Of a stretch of DNA of 22,796 bases, positions 7,378 to 14,181 are shown one piece after another. Position 1 is the first letter of the stretch. Every line of letters begins with the position of its first letter. The position numbers were made by a program, and so were the translations under genes. Under the pieces are notes generated by a model that made no database searches, was not told where the DNA came from, and worked only from the letters and a program-made list of their open reading frames with translations. This DNA is from an uncultured Ruminococcus sp. GTDB lineage: Bacteria; Bacillota; Clostridia; Oscillospirales; Ruminococcaceae. Location of the stretch: positions 1 through 22,796 of the forward strand of contig CAJTWE010000033.1 of NCBI GenBank assembly GCA_910579955.1, written 5' to 3'.

Positions 7378-8250
7378 TCAAAAACTTTCCTTCAATCTCT
7401 TCAAAAACAACTCCGCAATCGGCGAAAACACCTGATACTTTTTCCAAATGATATACATTTTTGTTTCAAGCGGCGGCGTGATAGGACGGAAACAAAGTTC
7501 GCTTTCTTCGCTTGTATTAATCAGATGCCCAAAAGTCAGCAGATAACCAAGTCCTTCTTTTACAAATATTGAACCATTGAATGAAAGATTAAACGTTCCT
7601 GCAATATTTAACTTCTCAAAATTATCTCCGCACCAGCGTGGAAAATCCACACGAGTGCTTTGTTCCGACGTAAATAACGGCAGACCGTACAAATCATCAA
7701 AGGTCAGCTCTGATTTTTCTGCAAGGTGATTATCCCGGCGCATCACAACACCCCATCTGTCGCATTCCGGCACAGGAAGGTAATTGTATTTCGATAAATT
7801 TGGGGGTTCTACAATAACGGCAATATCCAGCAATCCACGATCAAGACGTTCCGCAACCGGCTCGGTATCTCCGCTGAAAATATGAAACACAAAATTCGGA
7901 TATGTTTCTTTAAATGATTTTATCGCACGGGCAAGATATTTTATCTGCACACTTTCCGCACAGCCAATTCGTATTTCACCGCCAATAATGCTGTCAAGCA
8001 TACTAAATTCCTCGGTAGTCTTGTCAAGCATTGCGAGAATATCCGATGCACGTTTTCGCAGAAGCATTCCTTCATCATTCAGCCGCATATTTTTGTTGGT
8101 GCGGATAAATAACGTATGTCCCAATTCTTCTTCTAGCTTTTTTATCTCTTTTGATAGCGATGGCTGCGAGATATGCAGCTTTTCCGCTGCCTTGGTCATG
8201 TTTTCTTCTCTTGCAATTTCCATGAAATAGCGTAATACTCTGATTTCCAT
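7378..8250 (-). CDS. LysR-family transcriptional regulator
   Basis: A 290-residue regulator of normal LysR length. Residues 1-60 form the winged helix-turn-helix (YFMEIAREENMTKAAEKLHI, SQPSLSKEIKKLEEELG, LFIRTNK). Residues about 90-288 form the periplasmic-binding-like effector domain (GGEIRIGCAES, GLLDIAVIVEPP, EGLGYLLTFGH). The start has a GGAGGT site. The gene is divergent from the 79-aa protein and alpha/beta hydrolase pair, and the two promoters share a 139-base gap. By the usual LysR logic it probably controls that pair and itself. The inducer cannot be deduced. Confidence 0.92.
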   Translation of the reverse strand: MEIRVLRYFMEIAREENMTKAAEKLHISQPSLSKEIKKLEEELGHTLFIRTNKNMRLNDEGMLLRKRASDILAMLDKTTEEFSMLDSIIGGEIRIGCAESVQIKYLARAIKSFKETYPNFVFHIFSGDTEPVAERLDRGLLDIAVIVEPPNLSKYNYLPVPECDRWGVVMRRDNHLAEKSELTFDDLYGLPLFTSEQSTRVDFPRWCGDNFEKLNIAGTFNLSFNGSIFVKEGLGYLLTFGHLINTSEESELCFRPITPPLETKMYIIWKKYQVFSPIAELFLKRLKESF

Positions 8251-8277
8251 AGCGTACCTCCGTGATTTAATGCTCTT

Positions 8278-8306
8278 ATTATATCACATTTTGTCATTCC
8301 TGTAAA
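8278..8306 (-). promoter_or_regulatory. Promoter of the LysR-type regulator gene
   Basis: On the minus strand TTTACA (8301-8306) and a perfect TATAAT (8278-8283) are 17 bases apart, about 28 bases before the start codon. Confidence 0.65.
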
Positions 8307-8333
8307 GAATCACAAGCAATTAAAAATAGGTAT

Positions 8334-8362
8334 TTTACATCTTCAAAATTCTGTGCTATACT
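8334..8362 (+). promoter_or_regulatory. Promoter of the 79-aa protein and alpha/beta hydrolase operon
   Basis: TTTACA (8334-8339) and TATACT (8357-8362) are 17 bases apart, about 27 bases before the ATG. It lies back to back with the regulator's promoter, as expected for a LysR-controlled divergent pair. Confidence 0.65.
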
Positions 8363-8389
8363 AAAGTTACAGAACACGGAGGTGATGAA

Positions 8390-8629
8390 ATGGCGCTGGC
8401 AACTGACAAAACTGCTGTCATAACCGAGAATTTAACAGATGCAGGACTTGACAAAAAAGCAATCGCAGAATGCCTGAAAATGCTTGATGAACATGAGTTT
8501 TCAGCATTGCAGAAATTTCTTTCCGACTATCGCAAAAAACTTCTCGACAGCGTACATGAATACAACGATCGTATCGACTGCCTTGACTATTTCACATACA
8601 CGCTCAAAAAATCTTTGGAGGTAAAGTAA
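8390..8629 (+). CDS. Small conserved-looking helical protein, first gene of the hydrolase operon
   Basis: A 79-residue cytoplasmic protein of unknown function behind a near-perfect ribosome site (GGAGGTGAT). It has no signal peptide or membrane segment. Predicted character is almost all helix, with a heptad-like central part (AIAECLKMLDEHEFSALQKF, LSDYRKKLLDSVHEYNDRID). Its stop is one base before the hydrolase ATG, so the two are co-transcribed and probably translationally coupled. An accessory or regulatory partner of the hydrolase is possible, but only the linkage supports it. Confidence 0.8.
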   Translation: MALATDKTAVITENLTDAGLDKKAIAECLKMLDEHEFSALQKFLSDYRKKLLDSVHEYNDRIDCLDYFTYTLKKSLEVK

Positions 8630-8630
8630 T

Positions 8631-9629
8631 ATGATGAACGAGAGATTGATTTTAACGGAAGAATGGGACAAAACGTTCCCAAAAAGCGACAAGATCAACC
8701 ACAGAAAAATCACATTCCACAACAGATATGGCATTACGCTTGCGGCTGATTTATACGAACCGAAAAATGCAGACGGCAAGCTTCCTGCCATCGCAGTATG
8801 TGGACCTTTTGGTGCTGTCAAGGAACAGTGCAGCGGACTGTATGCACAGACTCTTGCAGAGCGTGGATTTCTAACAATTGCCTTTGACCCGTCGTTCACA
8901 GGTGAAAGCGGAGGAATGCCAAGATATATGGCTTCTCCTGACATCAATACGGAAGATTTTCAGGCAGCTGTTGATTTTCTTTCATTACAGGAAAATGTTG
9001 ATGCTGATAAAATCGGTATTCTCGGCATCTGCGGTTGGGGAGGTCTTGCAATTAATGCAGCAGCTCTCGACACTCGTATTAAGGCGACTGTTGTTTCTAC
9101 CATGTACGACATGGCTCGTGTGAACGCAAACGGCTATTTTGATTCCGATGACAGCGAGGAAAAGCGTTATGCTATGAAACAGAATTTAAATGCTCAGCGT
9201 ATCAAGGATTACCAGTCTGGTGAATATACACTTGGAGGAGGTGTTGTTGATCCGCTTCCAGAGGATGCGCCGTTTTTTGTAAAGGATTACCACGATTACT
9301 ACAAGACAGAACGTGGCTATCATCCTCGTTCGCTCAACTCCAACGGCGGTTGGAATGTGATTGGCTGTATGTCGTTTATCAATCAGCCAATCAACACCTA
9401 CAGCAATGAAATCAGAAGTGCGGTTCTTATTATGCACGGTGAGAAGGCACATTCATGCTACTTCGGCAAGGATGCTTATACCGCTATGACGACCGACAGT
9501 AAATACACCGACAACAAGGAACTGCTTATCATTCCTGATGCAGTGCATACAGACCTCTACGATGGCGGTGGAAAAGATGCGATTCCGTTTGATAAAATTG
9601 AAGCGTTTTATCATGAGTATTTGAAATAA
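8631..9629 (+). CDS. Alpha/beta hydrolase with Cys in place of the usual nucleophile Ser
   Basis: A 332-residue cytoplasmic alpha/beta hydrolase. Visible elements: strand and oxyanion region LPAIAVCGPFGAVKEQ (51-66), AERGFLTIAFDPSFTGESGG (76-95), nucleophile elbow region GILGICGWGG (129-138) with C134 where dienelactone hydrolase-like members carry Cys, and a likely catalytic His306 in AVHTDLYD. The elbow has one more residue than the classical GxCxGG. GGAGGT lies 9 bases before the first ATG; the second ATG is less well placed. Second gene of the LysR-linked operon, followed by a terminator. The substrate is unknown; an ester or small-molecule hydrolase is likely. Confidence 0.88.
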   Translation: MMNERLILTEEWDKTFPKSDKINHRKITFHNRYGITLAADLYEPKNADGKLPAIAVCGPFGAVKEQCSGLYAQTLAERGFLTIAFDPSFTGESGGMPRYMASPDINTEDFQAAVDFLSLQENVDADKIGILGICGWGGLAINAAALDTRIKATVVSTMYDMARVNANGYFDSDDSEEKRYAMKQNLNAQRIKDYQSGEYTLGGGVVDPLPEDAPFFVKDYHDYYKTERGYHPRSLNSNGGWNVIGCMSFINQPINTYSNEIRSAVLIMHGEKAHSCYFGKDAYTAMTTDSKYTDNKELLIIPDAVHTDLYDGGGKDAIPFDKIEAFYHEYLK

Positions 9630-9641
9630 TAAAAAATCACA

Positions 9642-9674
9642 CTGCCCACAGTTATTTTGATTGTGGGCAGTTTT
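9642..9674 (+). terminator. Rho-independent terminator after the hydrolase
   Basis: CTGCCCACA (9642-9650) pairs with TGTGGGCAG (9662-9670) around an 11-base loop, followed by TTTT. It ends the hydrolase operon before the acetyltransferase gene. Confidence 0.7.
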
Positions 9675-9689
9675 CAAAAGGAGAAAGAA

Positions 9690-10121
9690 ATGCTGAAAAG
9701 AGTACTTAAATATTTTAATACAGGAGTTTTAACTTGTGACGAAAAAGAACTTGATGCGGACATCTGGAAAATCTGTAAGGAAACACAGAAAAAGCTTGTG
9801 AAGCTGAATACAGTCTATCATTCAGACGAGGAAATTTCTGCAATTATGTCCGATATTATCGGAGAGCCCATGGGGGAAAAGTTTAGAATGTTTCTGCCGT
9901 TTTATTCGGATTTTGAAAGAAATATTCATATTGGTGAAAATGTATTTATTAATTCGGGATGTCATTTTCAAGATCAGGGCGGCATTTATATCGGAGATGA
10001 TGTGCTGATTGGTCATAATGTGGTGCTTGCAACGGTGAATCATGAAATTGATAACTACGCTGTCAGCCGCCGCCAGTGTGTTGATGGTGAGCATATCAAG
10101 GCTCGGCATACAATCTATTAA
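9690..10121 (+). CDS. Sugar O-acetyltransferase of the hexapeptide-repeat family, C-terminally truncated
   Basis: Left-handed beta-helix acetyltransferase resembling maltose or nodulation acetyltransferases. The ATG at 9690 follows AAAAGGAG. An N-terminal helical region (1-60) is followed by hexapeptide repeats (NIHIGENVFINSGCHFQD, GGIYIGDDVLIGHNVVLATV) and the active-site His118 in TVNHEI. Homology stops at residue 120 (base about 10049). The last 23 residues (DNYAVSRRQC onward) are the antisense of a parA remnant, and the rest of the helix (about 60-80 residues) is missing. The gene was cut by an insertion or deletion junction at about 10050, so the product is probably inactive. Confidence 0.8.
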   Translation: MLKRVLKYFNTGVLTCDEKELDADIWKICKETQKKLVKLNTVYHSDEEISAIMSDIIGEPMGEKFRMFLPFYSDFERNIHIGENVFINSGCHFQDQGGIYIGDDVLIGHNVVLATVNHEIDNYAVSRRQCVDGEHIKARHTIY

Positions 10122-10145
10122 ACAATAGTCATAGCAATTTGACAT
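10050..10145 (-). pseudogene. ParA/Soj-family ATPase remnant
   Basis: The ATG at 10145 has a very strong GGAGGAGGAGG site. The frame reads MSNC, a usual start for mobile-element ParA proteins. It jumps straight to YDYCLIDCMPSLDMLTINTL and AAADSVVI, the Walker A'/switch II region normally about 110 residues in. The P-loop (KGGxGKTT) is therefore deleted. The sequence is then cut at about 10050 against the acetyltransferase. ParA genes of this type sit in plasmids and conjugative elements. Confidence 0.65.
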
Positions 10146-10221
10146 GGGTGCCTCCTCCTCCTTTCGCATAGATTTATCCGCTTTGTCAAGGCGGCTATGT
10201 AACTGTACCAGAGGACGCAGA

Positions 10222-10268
10222 ATGCAAAAAAGCCGCTTACTCTTAAAAGGGTTAAGAATAAGCGGCTT
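10222..10268 (-). terminator. Rho-independent terminator after the 62-aa protein gene
   Basis: On the minus strand AAGCCGCTTA and TAAGCGGCTT form a perfect 10-bp stem extended by TCTTAA and TTAAGA, followed by TTTTTTG. It lies just downstream of the small gene ending at 10283. Confidence 0.8.
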
Positions 10269-10282
10269 CATAAAAATGTGCC

Positions 10283-10471
10283 TTAGATATATTCAATTTT
10301 TACTCTCTTGACGGGGGCATTGGCGACCTTGAAGATAATCTCATCAACGCAGTCCCCGTATTTACCTTGCCGTATGAGTTGATTTTTCAGCTCAACAAGG
10401 CTATGTAATAAAATGCTTCTTTCTTGGCTATCCACATATATGTGAGTTTTCTTTTCTCTCATACGGCTCAC
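10283..10471 (-). CDS. Small conjugative-transposon protein of unknown function
   Basis: A 62-residue basic protein (59 if started at the ATG at 10462). Motifs: THIYVDSQERSILLHSLVEL, KNQLIRQGKYGDCVDEIIFK and a C-terminal VKRVKIEYI. I associate this pattern with small hypothetical proteins of Firmicute conjugative transposons. An upstream ATG at 10490 behind GGGAGG opens with MKPRKDGEPYER, which resembles the family's usual beginning but is one frame off; a one-base insertion in the A-rich run near 10450-10458 could explain this. The gene precedes a strong terminator and a parA remnant, so it probably belongs to an older mobile element. The function is unknown. Confidence 0.6.
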   Translation of the reverse strand: MSRMREKKTHIYVDSQERSILLHSLVELKNQLIRQGKYGDCVDEIIFKVANAPVKRVKIEYI

Positions 10472-10526
10472 CGTCCTTTCTTGGCTTCATTATTACATTA
10501 GCCTCCCTTACACTTCAAAGGTACGA

Positions 10527-11393
10527 TTATACCGTGAATAACACATCCCTTATATCGCTTTGAATGCAAACAGCTTTTTTACTTAACTCCGATGGTGCGA
10601 ACGCTTCACCATAGTTTATGCTGATATAGTAAGCGTCTGGATTATCATAAGCCATTTGCCAAAATGGATACTTGATAATGCTTGGGGTATTCATACCAAC
10701 GCCAAGTTCCAGAAACAGCACTTGAAGCCCTTTATGTCTACGAATAAAATCCGAATATCTTTCACCTGCCTGATACCATCCTTCATCTTGAACAAAGGTA
10801 TCATCAGCTCTCAAATTCATTGTCATTGGTTTCCCGCATACAGGACAATGGGGAATTAGCTCGGTGGGTACTTTCATATCCGCCTGCCGTGTAACCATAT
10901 CACGGATAACCTTTTCATTATCATAAGTGGCATTGTGGCAAGGCTCGCTGCATTGAAATAATCCGTAATCGCCCTGCGTGTAAAATAATCTGTGTTTATC
11001 AAATCCCGCTTTTTGAAACTGGTGGTCAACATTTGTTGTCAGCACAAAGTAATCTTTGCCTTTTACAAGTTCAAACAATCTTTTATATGTTCCGTTATCG
11101 CTATCCATATAACGATTGATAAAGACATATCTTGACCAATACGCCCAATATTCTTCAATGGTCTCAAAAGGATGAAAGCCACCAGAATACATATCTCTGA
11201 AACCATATTTTTTTATAAAGTCTGAGAAATTATCTTCAAATCGTTGTCCTGTGTAGGTGAAGCCCGCCGAAGTGGATAATCCCGCACCTGCTCCTATAAT
11301 GATTGTATCTGCTTTCTGTAAAAGCTCTCTGAAACGCTCTATTTTATCCGAGCAGTCTTTTGTAGATGTCGTAATCTTCCTGTTTGAAAACAT
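10527..11393 (-). CDS. Class M sirtuin (SirTM), protein ADP-ribosyltransferase
   Basis: A 288-residue Sir2-fold protein started at the ATG at 11393, which has an AAGGTGG site; an earlier in-frame ATG at 11411 lacks one. NAD-binding loop GAGAGLSTSAGF at 34-45, TTNVDHQF at 119-126, and a Cys4 zinc site (C148, C152, C183, C186). The usual catalytic His is replaced by Gln140 (YTQGDYG), a hallmark of class M sirtuins, which ADP-ribosylate proteins instead of deacetylating. Later motifs are LELGVGMNTP and YISINYGEA. It overlaps the end of the macrodomain gene upstream, as in the known SirTM-macrodomain operons linked to oxidative-stress signalling. No GcvH-like lipoyl carrier or lipoate ligase, the usual further partners, is visible here. 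The upstream macrodomain is truncated by the recombinase gene. Confidence 0.85.
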   Translation of the reverse strand: MFSNRKITTSTKDCSDKIERFRELLQKADTIIIGAGAGLSTSAGFTYTGQRFEDNFSDFIKKYGFRDMYSGGFHPFETIEEYWAYWSRYVFINRYMDSDNGTYKRLFELVKGKDYFVLTTNVDHQFQKAGFDKHRLFYTQGDYGLFQCSEPCHNATYDNEKVIRDMVTRQADMKVPTELIPHCPVCGKPMTMNLRADDTFVQDEGWYQAGERYSDFIRRHKGLQVLFLELGVGMNTPSIIKYPFWQMAYDNPDAYYISINYGEAFAPSELSKKAVCIQSDIRDVLFTV

Positions 11394-11775
11394 TAAATAC
11401 CACCTTTTCAATCCTTTTATCTGCCTGCAAAAAATCTACAACTGTCTGTACCGCAATTTCTGCCGCTTCTTTCTGTGGGAATCTGAATACTCCAGTCGAG
11501 ATACAACAAAATGCAATGCTTTCAATTTGATTCTGCACTGCAAGTTCCAAACAGGATAAATAGCAGCTTTCCAGTAGTTCACAGTGCTCTTTTGTCAGTT
11601 GCCCACGCACGATAGGTCCGACCGTATGAATCACATAATCGCAGGGGAGATTGTATGCAGATGTAATTTTTGCCTGTCCTGTGGGTTCTTCGTGACCTTG
11701 ATTATGCATAATTTCTGCACATTCCAAACGAAGCTGAATGCCTGAAAACGTATGAATTGCATTTGCTATGCCTAT
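11344..11775 (-). pseudogene. Zinc-type macrodomain (ADP-ribose hydrolase), N-terminus lost
   Basis: The frame stays homologous from about 11772 (ANAIHTFSGIQLRLECAEIM) through HNQGHEEPTGQAKITSAYNL, VIHTVGPIV, AFCCISTGVFRFP and the C-terminus IYKRLLG. This is the SirTM-linked zinc macrodomain, which removes ADP-ribose added by the sirtuin. The N-terminal part, with the NAAN substrate loop, is absent because the serine recombinase gene begins there. The first internal ATG gives only 127 residues against about 260 usually. It overlaps the sirtuin gene by some 50 bases, so the two formed one operon before the insertion. Confidence 0.75.
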
Positions 11776-13528
11776 CTAAATCACACATTTCATCCTCACT
11801 TTCCCGAAAAAAATCATCGTATTCCTCATTAGAGCATCCTTTTATAAAGATATGGCATATTTCTTCTTTATCATTCGGGGCTACAATGATTCTCTCAATT
11901 AAAGTAGTCAGCAGGGAAAGTTTATCTTCGTACTCCATATCGGCAACAAGACTATTGAAATTAAACAGCGTTTTCTTAACTTCACTAAGTCCTTTCATCA
12001 AATCCTGCTGTCCTTGATGTGCCTGTTCTAATTTGGCAATAATGCGTTCTGTCTGTGCCAACTCATCAGACAATGCGGTTATATCATCTTGGATATATTT
12101 TTTAATTGTTTCGTCCGCTTCACGCAGATTTCTGACTTGCGTAGCAATAGAGGACTGTATTTTCTCTTTCCTCTTTTTTGCTTCAGCTAAGTCACGCTCA
12201 TTGCTGTCATTTTTGATTAAGGACTGCATTTTGCTGTCTAAAATCTTTGTGTAATATTCGCTGTCCTGTTCCGCAATCTTTCCTAACTGCTCCATTACAA
12301 AATCATCAAGACGATTTCCGTCAATGGACTTAAAGTTGCATTTCTCTTTCCCTCGCCTTTTCGGACAGCCATATTTGAAACGTGGTTTGCCATTCGTCCA
12401 ACGATTGGATTCTGGCAGGACACGCAATCTGCCGCCGCAAATCGGGCAGTAGACAAGTCCGCCAAGCAGAGCATTGGTCGCTCTGTGAGGTCTGTTGTAT
12501 TTATCGGCAATCGCTTCAAGAAGCTCCTGCGTTTCAATCCATTCAACACTCGAAATAAAACCCTCATGCTTACCGACAGAAATAATCCACTCGGCAATCG
12601 GCTTGTCCGCACAAACCTGAACAAATTTCGGTTCAATAAATGTGCTTTCTTCATCTTCCAATCTTTCTTGGTCAGTCTTATTATACGCCATAATTCCATG
12701 AATGGCATCAAAATCTTTTTCATCAGAGCAGATATTCCCGTTCTTCTGATAGAAATAATCAAAAGATATTTCGTCTGCCGTGCAATAAATAGGATTTGAC
12801 AGAATATCTTTGATACTCAAAGACGTATGCTCTTTTCCAAATTTGGTCTTGTAGTCCTCACCGATGATAGTAGCAGTCTTATTGATAGAACGGCATTGAC
12901 GGAAAGTTTTAAAAATCTGCTGTACCATTTTCTTTTCATCGGGTATAGGCTCTAAATGAGTAATGGAAGTTTTATTTTTTCCACTACCGATAGTGTTCCG
13001 TATCGCCTTAAAGCCTGTGGGCGTACAGCCACCCATCCATCTGCCATCCTTTGCAAGTTCGATTAAGTTATCCGCTATTCGTTCTGCAATAATATCCCTT
13101 TCAAATTCAGCTATGATTGCCAAAAAAGAAATCATTATCTTTGAAGTGCTGATTAGTGTATTGATATTGTTGGAACAGACCAACAACGCCACATCATGCT
13201 TATTAAAGAAATCAATTAACCGAAGCAGGTCAGATGTTTTCCTGCTGATACGGTCTAATTTATAGCACACAACCGCACGGATTTTCCCTGCTTCAATATC
13301 GTGAAGCATTCTTTGAAAATCGGGTCTGTCTGCATAATATCCGCTCAAGCCTTTATCTTCATATTCTAAAAAGCAGTAGTCCTCTGGTAAATTTAACTGG
13401 CTTCTTGCAAAGTCAGCACTCTGCTTCATCTGGATGCCTGTGCTGTCGCCCATATGCGTTAGCTTTGACTTTCTTGTATAAATAGCAACATCTCTAAGGT
13501 CAATCCCAACTCTTGGTTTTCTTCGCAT
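11702..13528 (-). CDS. Large serine recombinase of the TnpX/TndX type
   Basis: Site-specific recombinase that integrates and excises the element. The ATG at 13528 is chosen because GGAGGT lies 7 bases upstream; the earlier ATG at 13543 lacks a site. The numbering here counts from that earlier ATG; subtract 5 for the chosen start. Catalytic domain 18-165 with the nucleophile Ser26 in YTRKS, YEDKGLSG, and VVCYKLDRISR. A recombinase domain covers about 175-300. A zinc ribbon (C366, C369, C393, C402) and a coiled coil about 445-520 follow. The last about 20 residues (from about 591, SKCNSYVFRHS) are encoded by macrodomain gene sequence in another frame, so the reading frame crosses the element boundary. 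It is the outermost gene of the element. Confidence 0.9.
   Translation of the reverse strand: MRRKPRVGIDLRDVAIYTRKSKLTHMGDSTGIQMKQSADFARSQLNLPEDYCFLEYEDKGLSGYYADRPDFQRMLHDIEAGKIRAVVCYKLDRISRKTSDLLRLIDFFNKHDVALLVCSNNINTLISTSKIMISFLAIIAEFERDIIAERIADNLIELAKDGRWMGGCTPTGFKAIRNTIGSGKNKTSITHLEPIPDEKKMVQQIFKTFRQCRSINKTATIIGEDYKTKFGKEHTSLSIKDILSNPIYCTADEISFDYFYQKNGNICSDEKDFDAIHGIMAYNKTDQERLEDEESTFIEPKFVQVCADKPIAEWIISVGKHEGFISSVEWIETQELLEAIADKYNRPHRATNALLGGLVYCPICGGRLRVLPESNRWTNGKPRFKYGCPKRRGKEKCNFKSIDGNRLDDFVMEQLGKIAEQDSEYYTKILDSKMQSLIKNDSNERDLAEAKKRKEKIQSSIATQVRNLREADETIKKYIQDDITALSDELAQTERIIAKLEQAHQGQQDLMKGLSEVKKTLFNFNSLVADMEYEDKLSLLTTLIERIIVAPNDKEEICHIFIKGCSNEEYDDFFRESEDEMCDLDRHSKCNSYVFRHSASFGMCRNYA
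11765..11785. other. Probable attachment-site junction between the conjugative element and the macrodomain gene
   Basis: To the left the minus-strand frame is macrodomain (IANAIHT); to the right it is the end of the large serine recombinase (DEMCDLD). Such recombinases usually lie at the very end of their element, so the element's left boundary should fall within these about 20 bases. The core dinucleotide cannot be fixed without the other end or an empty site. Confidence 0.5.
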
Positions 13529-13592
13529 ATCTCTTACCTCCATTCTTTTAAAAAATTATAGCGTAGGAATTGACCTCATACAAATGTGCAAA

Positions 13593-13796
13593 TTACGCAC
13601 TTACCATTTCCTTATACAATTCATGCCGCAGACATTTAATCTCTGCGGCACTGCAATCCCTAACATACCCTATCGCCATAGCTGCCCGTTTTTCCGAAAA
13701 GGCTTTCATTGCTGCATGGCTGTCATCATGCATATGCACAATAGCCCTCATTCCTCTGTTCCCCCGTTTTTTACTTCCTACTTTATTTTCAATCAT
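13593..13796 (-). CDS. Small conjugative-element protein coupled to mazF
   Basis: A 67-residue basic protein. The ATG at 13796 follows GGAGGTATCCA, and this start overlaps the end of mazF by 8 bases, so translation is probably coupled. Sequence features: a basic start (ENKVGSKKRGNRGMR), a His/Met-rich stretch (AIVHMHDDSHAAMKAF), then EKRAAMAIGYVRDCSAAEIK. I recognise it only as a small protein found in Firmicute conjugative transposons. It lies downstream of the toxin, not upstream where a MazE-type antitoxin is usual, so a role as antidote is possible but unsupported. Confidence 0.65.
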   Translation of the reverse strand: MIENKVGSKKRGNRGMRAIVHMHDDSHAAMKAFSEKRAAMAIGYVRDCSAAEIKCLRHELYKEMVSA

Positions 13797-14181
13797 TGGA
13801 TACCTCCTTTTCAGATTCTGGCTTGGCAATCTTTACTCCTATACTGACAGCCAACGCATCATCAACTGACAACATCAAATGCTTGTCAAAAGTACCGATG
13901 TATTCTTGCAGGCGTTGTTTATCAAGCGTCCTTATCTGCTCAAGCAATATGATGGAGTCTTTTTCGAGAAATTCACATCCTTTCGCTATGACGTGGGTAG
14001 GCAGATTCGCTTTGTTGTGTTCCATGCCAGTAATCGCCGCCACGATAACCGTAGTGCTGTATCTGTTACCTTTATTGTTGGAAATGATGAGTACAGGTCT
14101 GTGTTTGCCGCCTTGTTCCGAGCCAACAATGGGATTTAATCTGGCGAAATAAATATCGCCACGTTTAATATTGTTTTTCAT
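13789..14181 (-). CDS. MazF/PemK-family endoribonuclease toxin
   Basis: A 130-residue protein with the full MazF fold: RGDIYFARLNPIVGSEQGGK at 7-26, RPVLIISNNKGN with likely catalytic Arg28, the TTVIVAAIT strand with Thr51, and EQIRTLDKQRL at 81-92. It would be a sequence-specific mRNA interferase. No antitoxin gene precedes it; the 580 bases upstream hold no convincing gene. The ribosome site AGGAGGT lies about 11 bases from the ATG. The leader has an inverted repeat (CTTCCTGCCT at 14218-14227 with AGGTAGGAAG at 14258-14267) that may restrain expression. In the element it may aid maintenance. Confidence 0.85.
   Translation of the reverse strand: MKNNIKRGDIYFARLNPIVGSEQGGKHRPVLIISNNKGNRYSTTVIVAAITGMEHNKANLPTHVIAKGCEFLEKDSIILLEQIRTLDKQRLQEYIGTFDKHLMLSVDDALAVSIGVKIAKPESEKEVSND

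Noticed and set aside
9822..10271. 149-codon minus-strand frame around the ParA remnant
   Set aside because: Only about 32 codons are ParA. The rest is read through a terminator upstream and through antisense acetyltransferase downstream; the true ParA start is the ATG at 10145.
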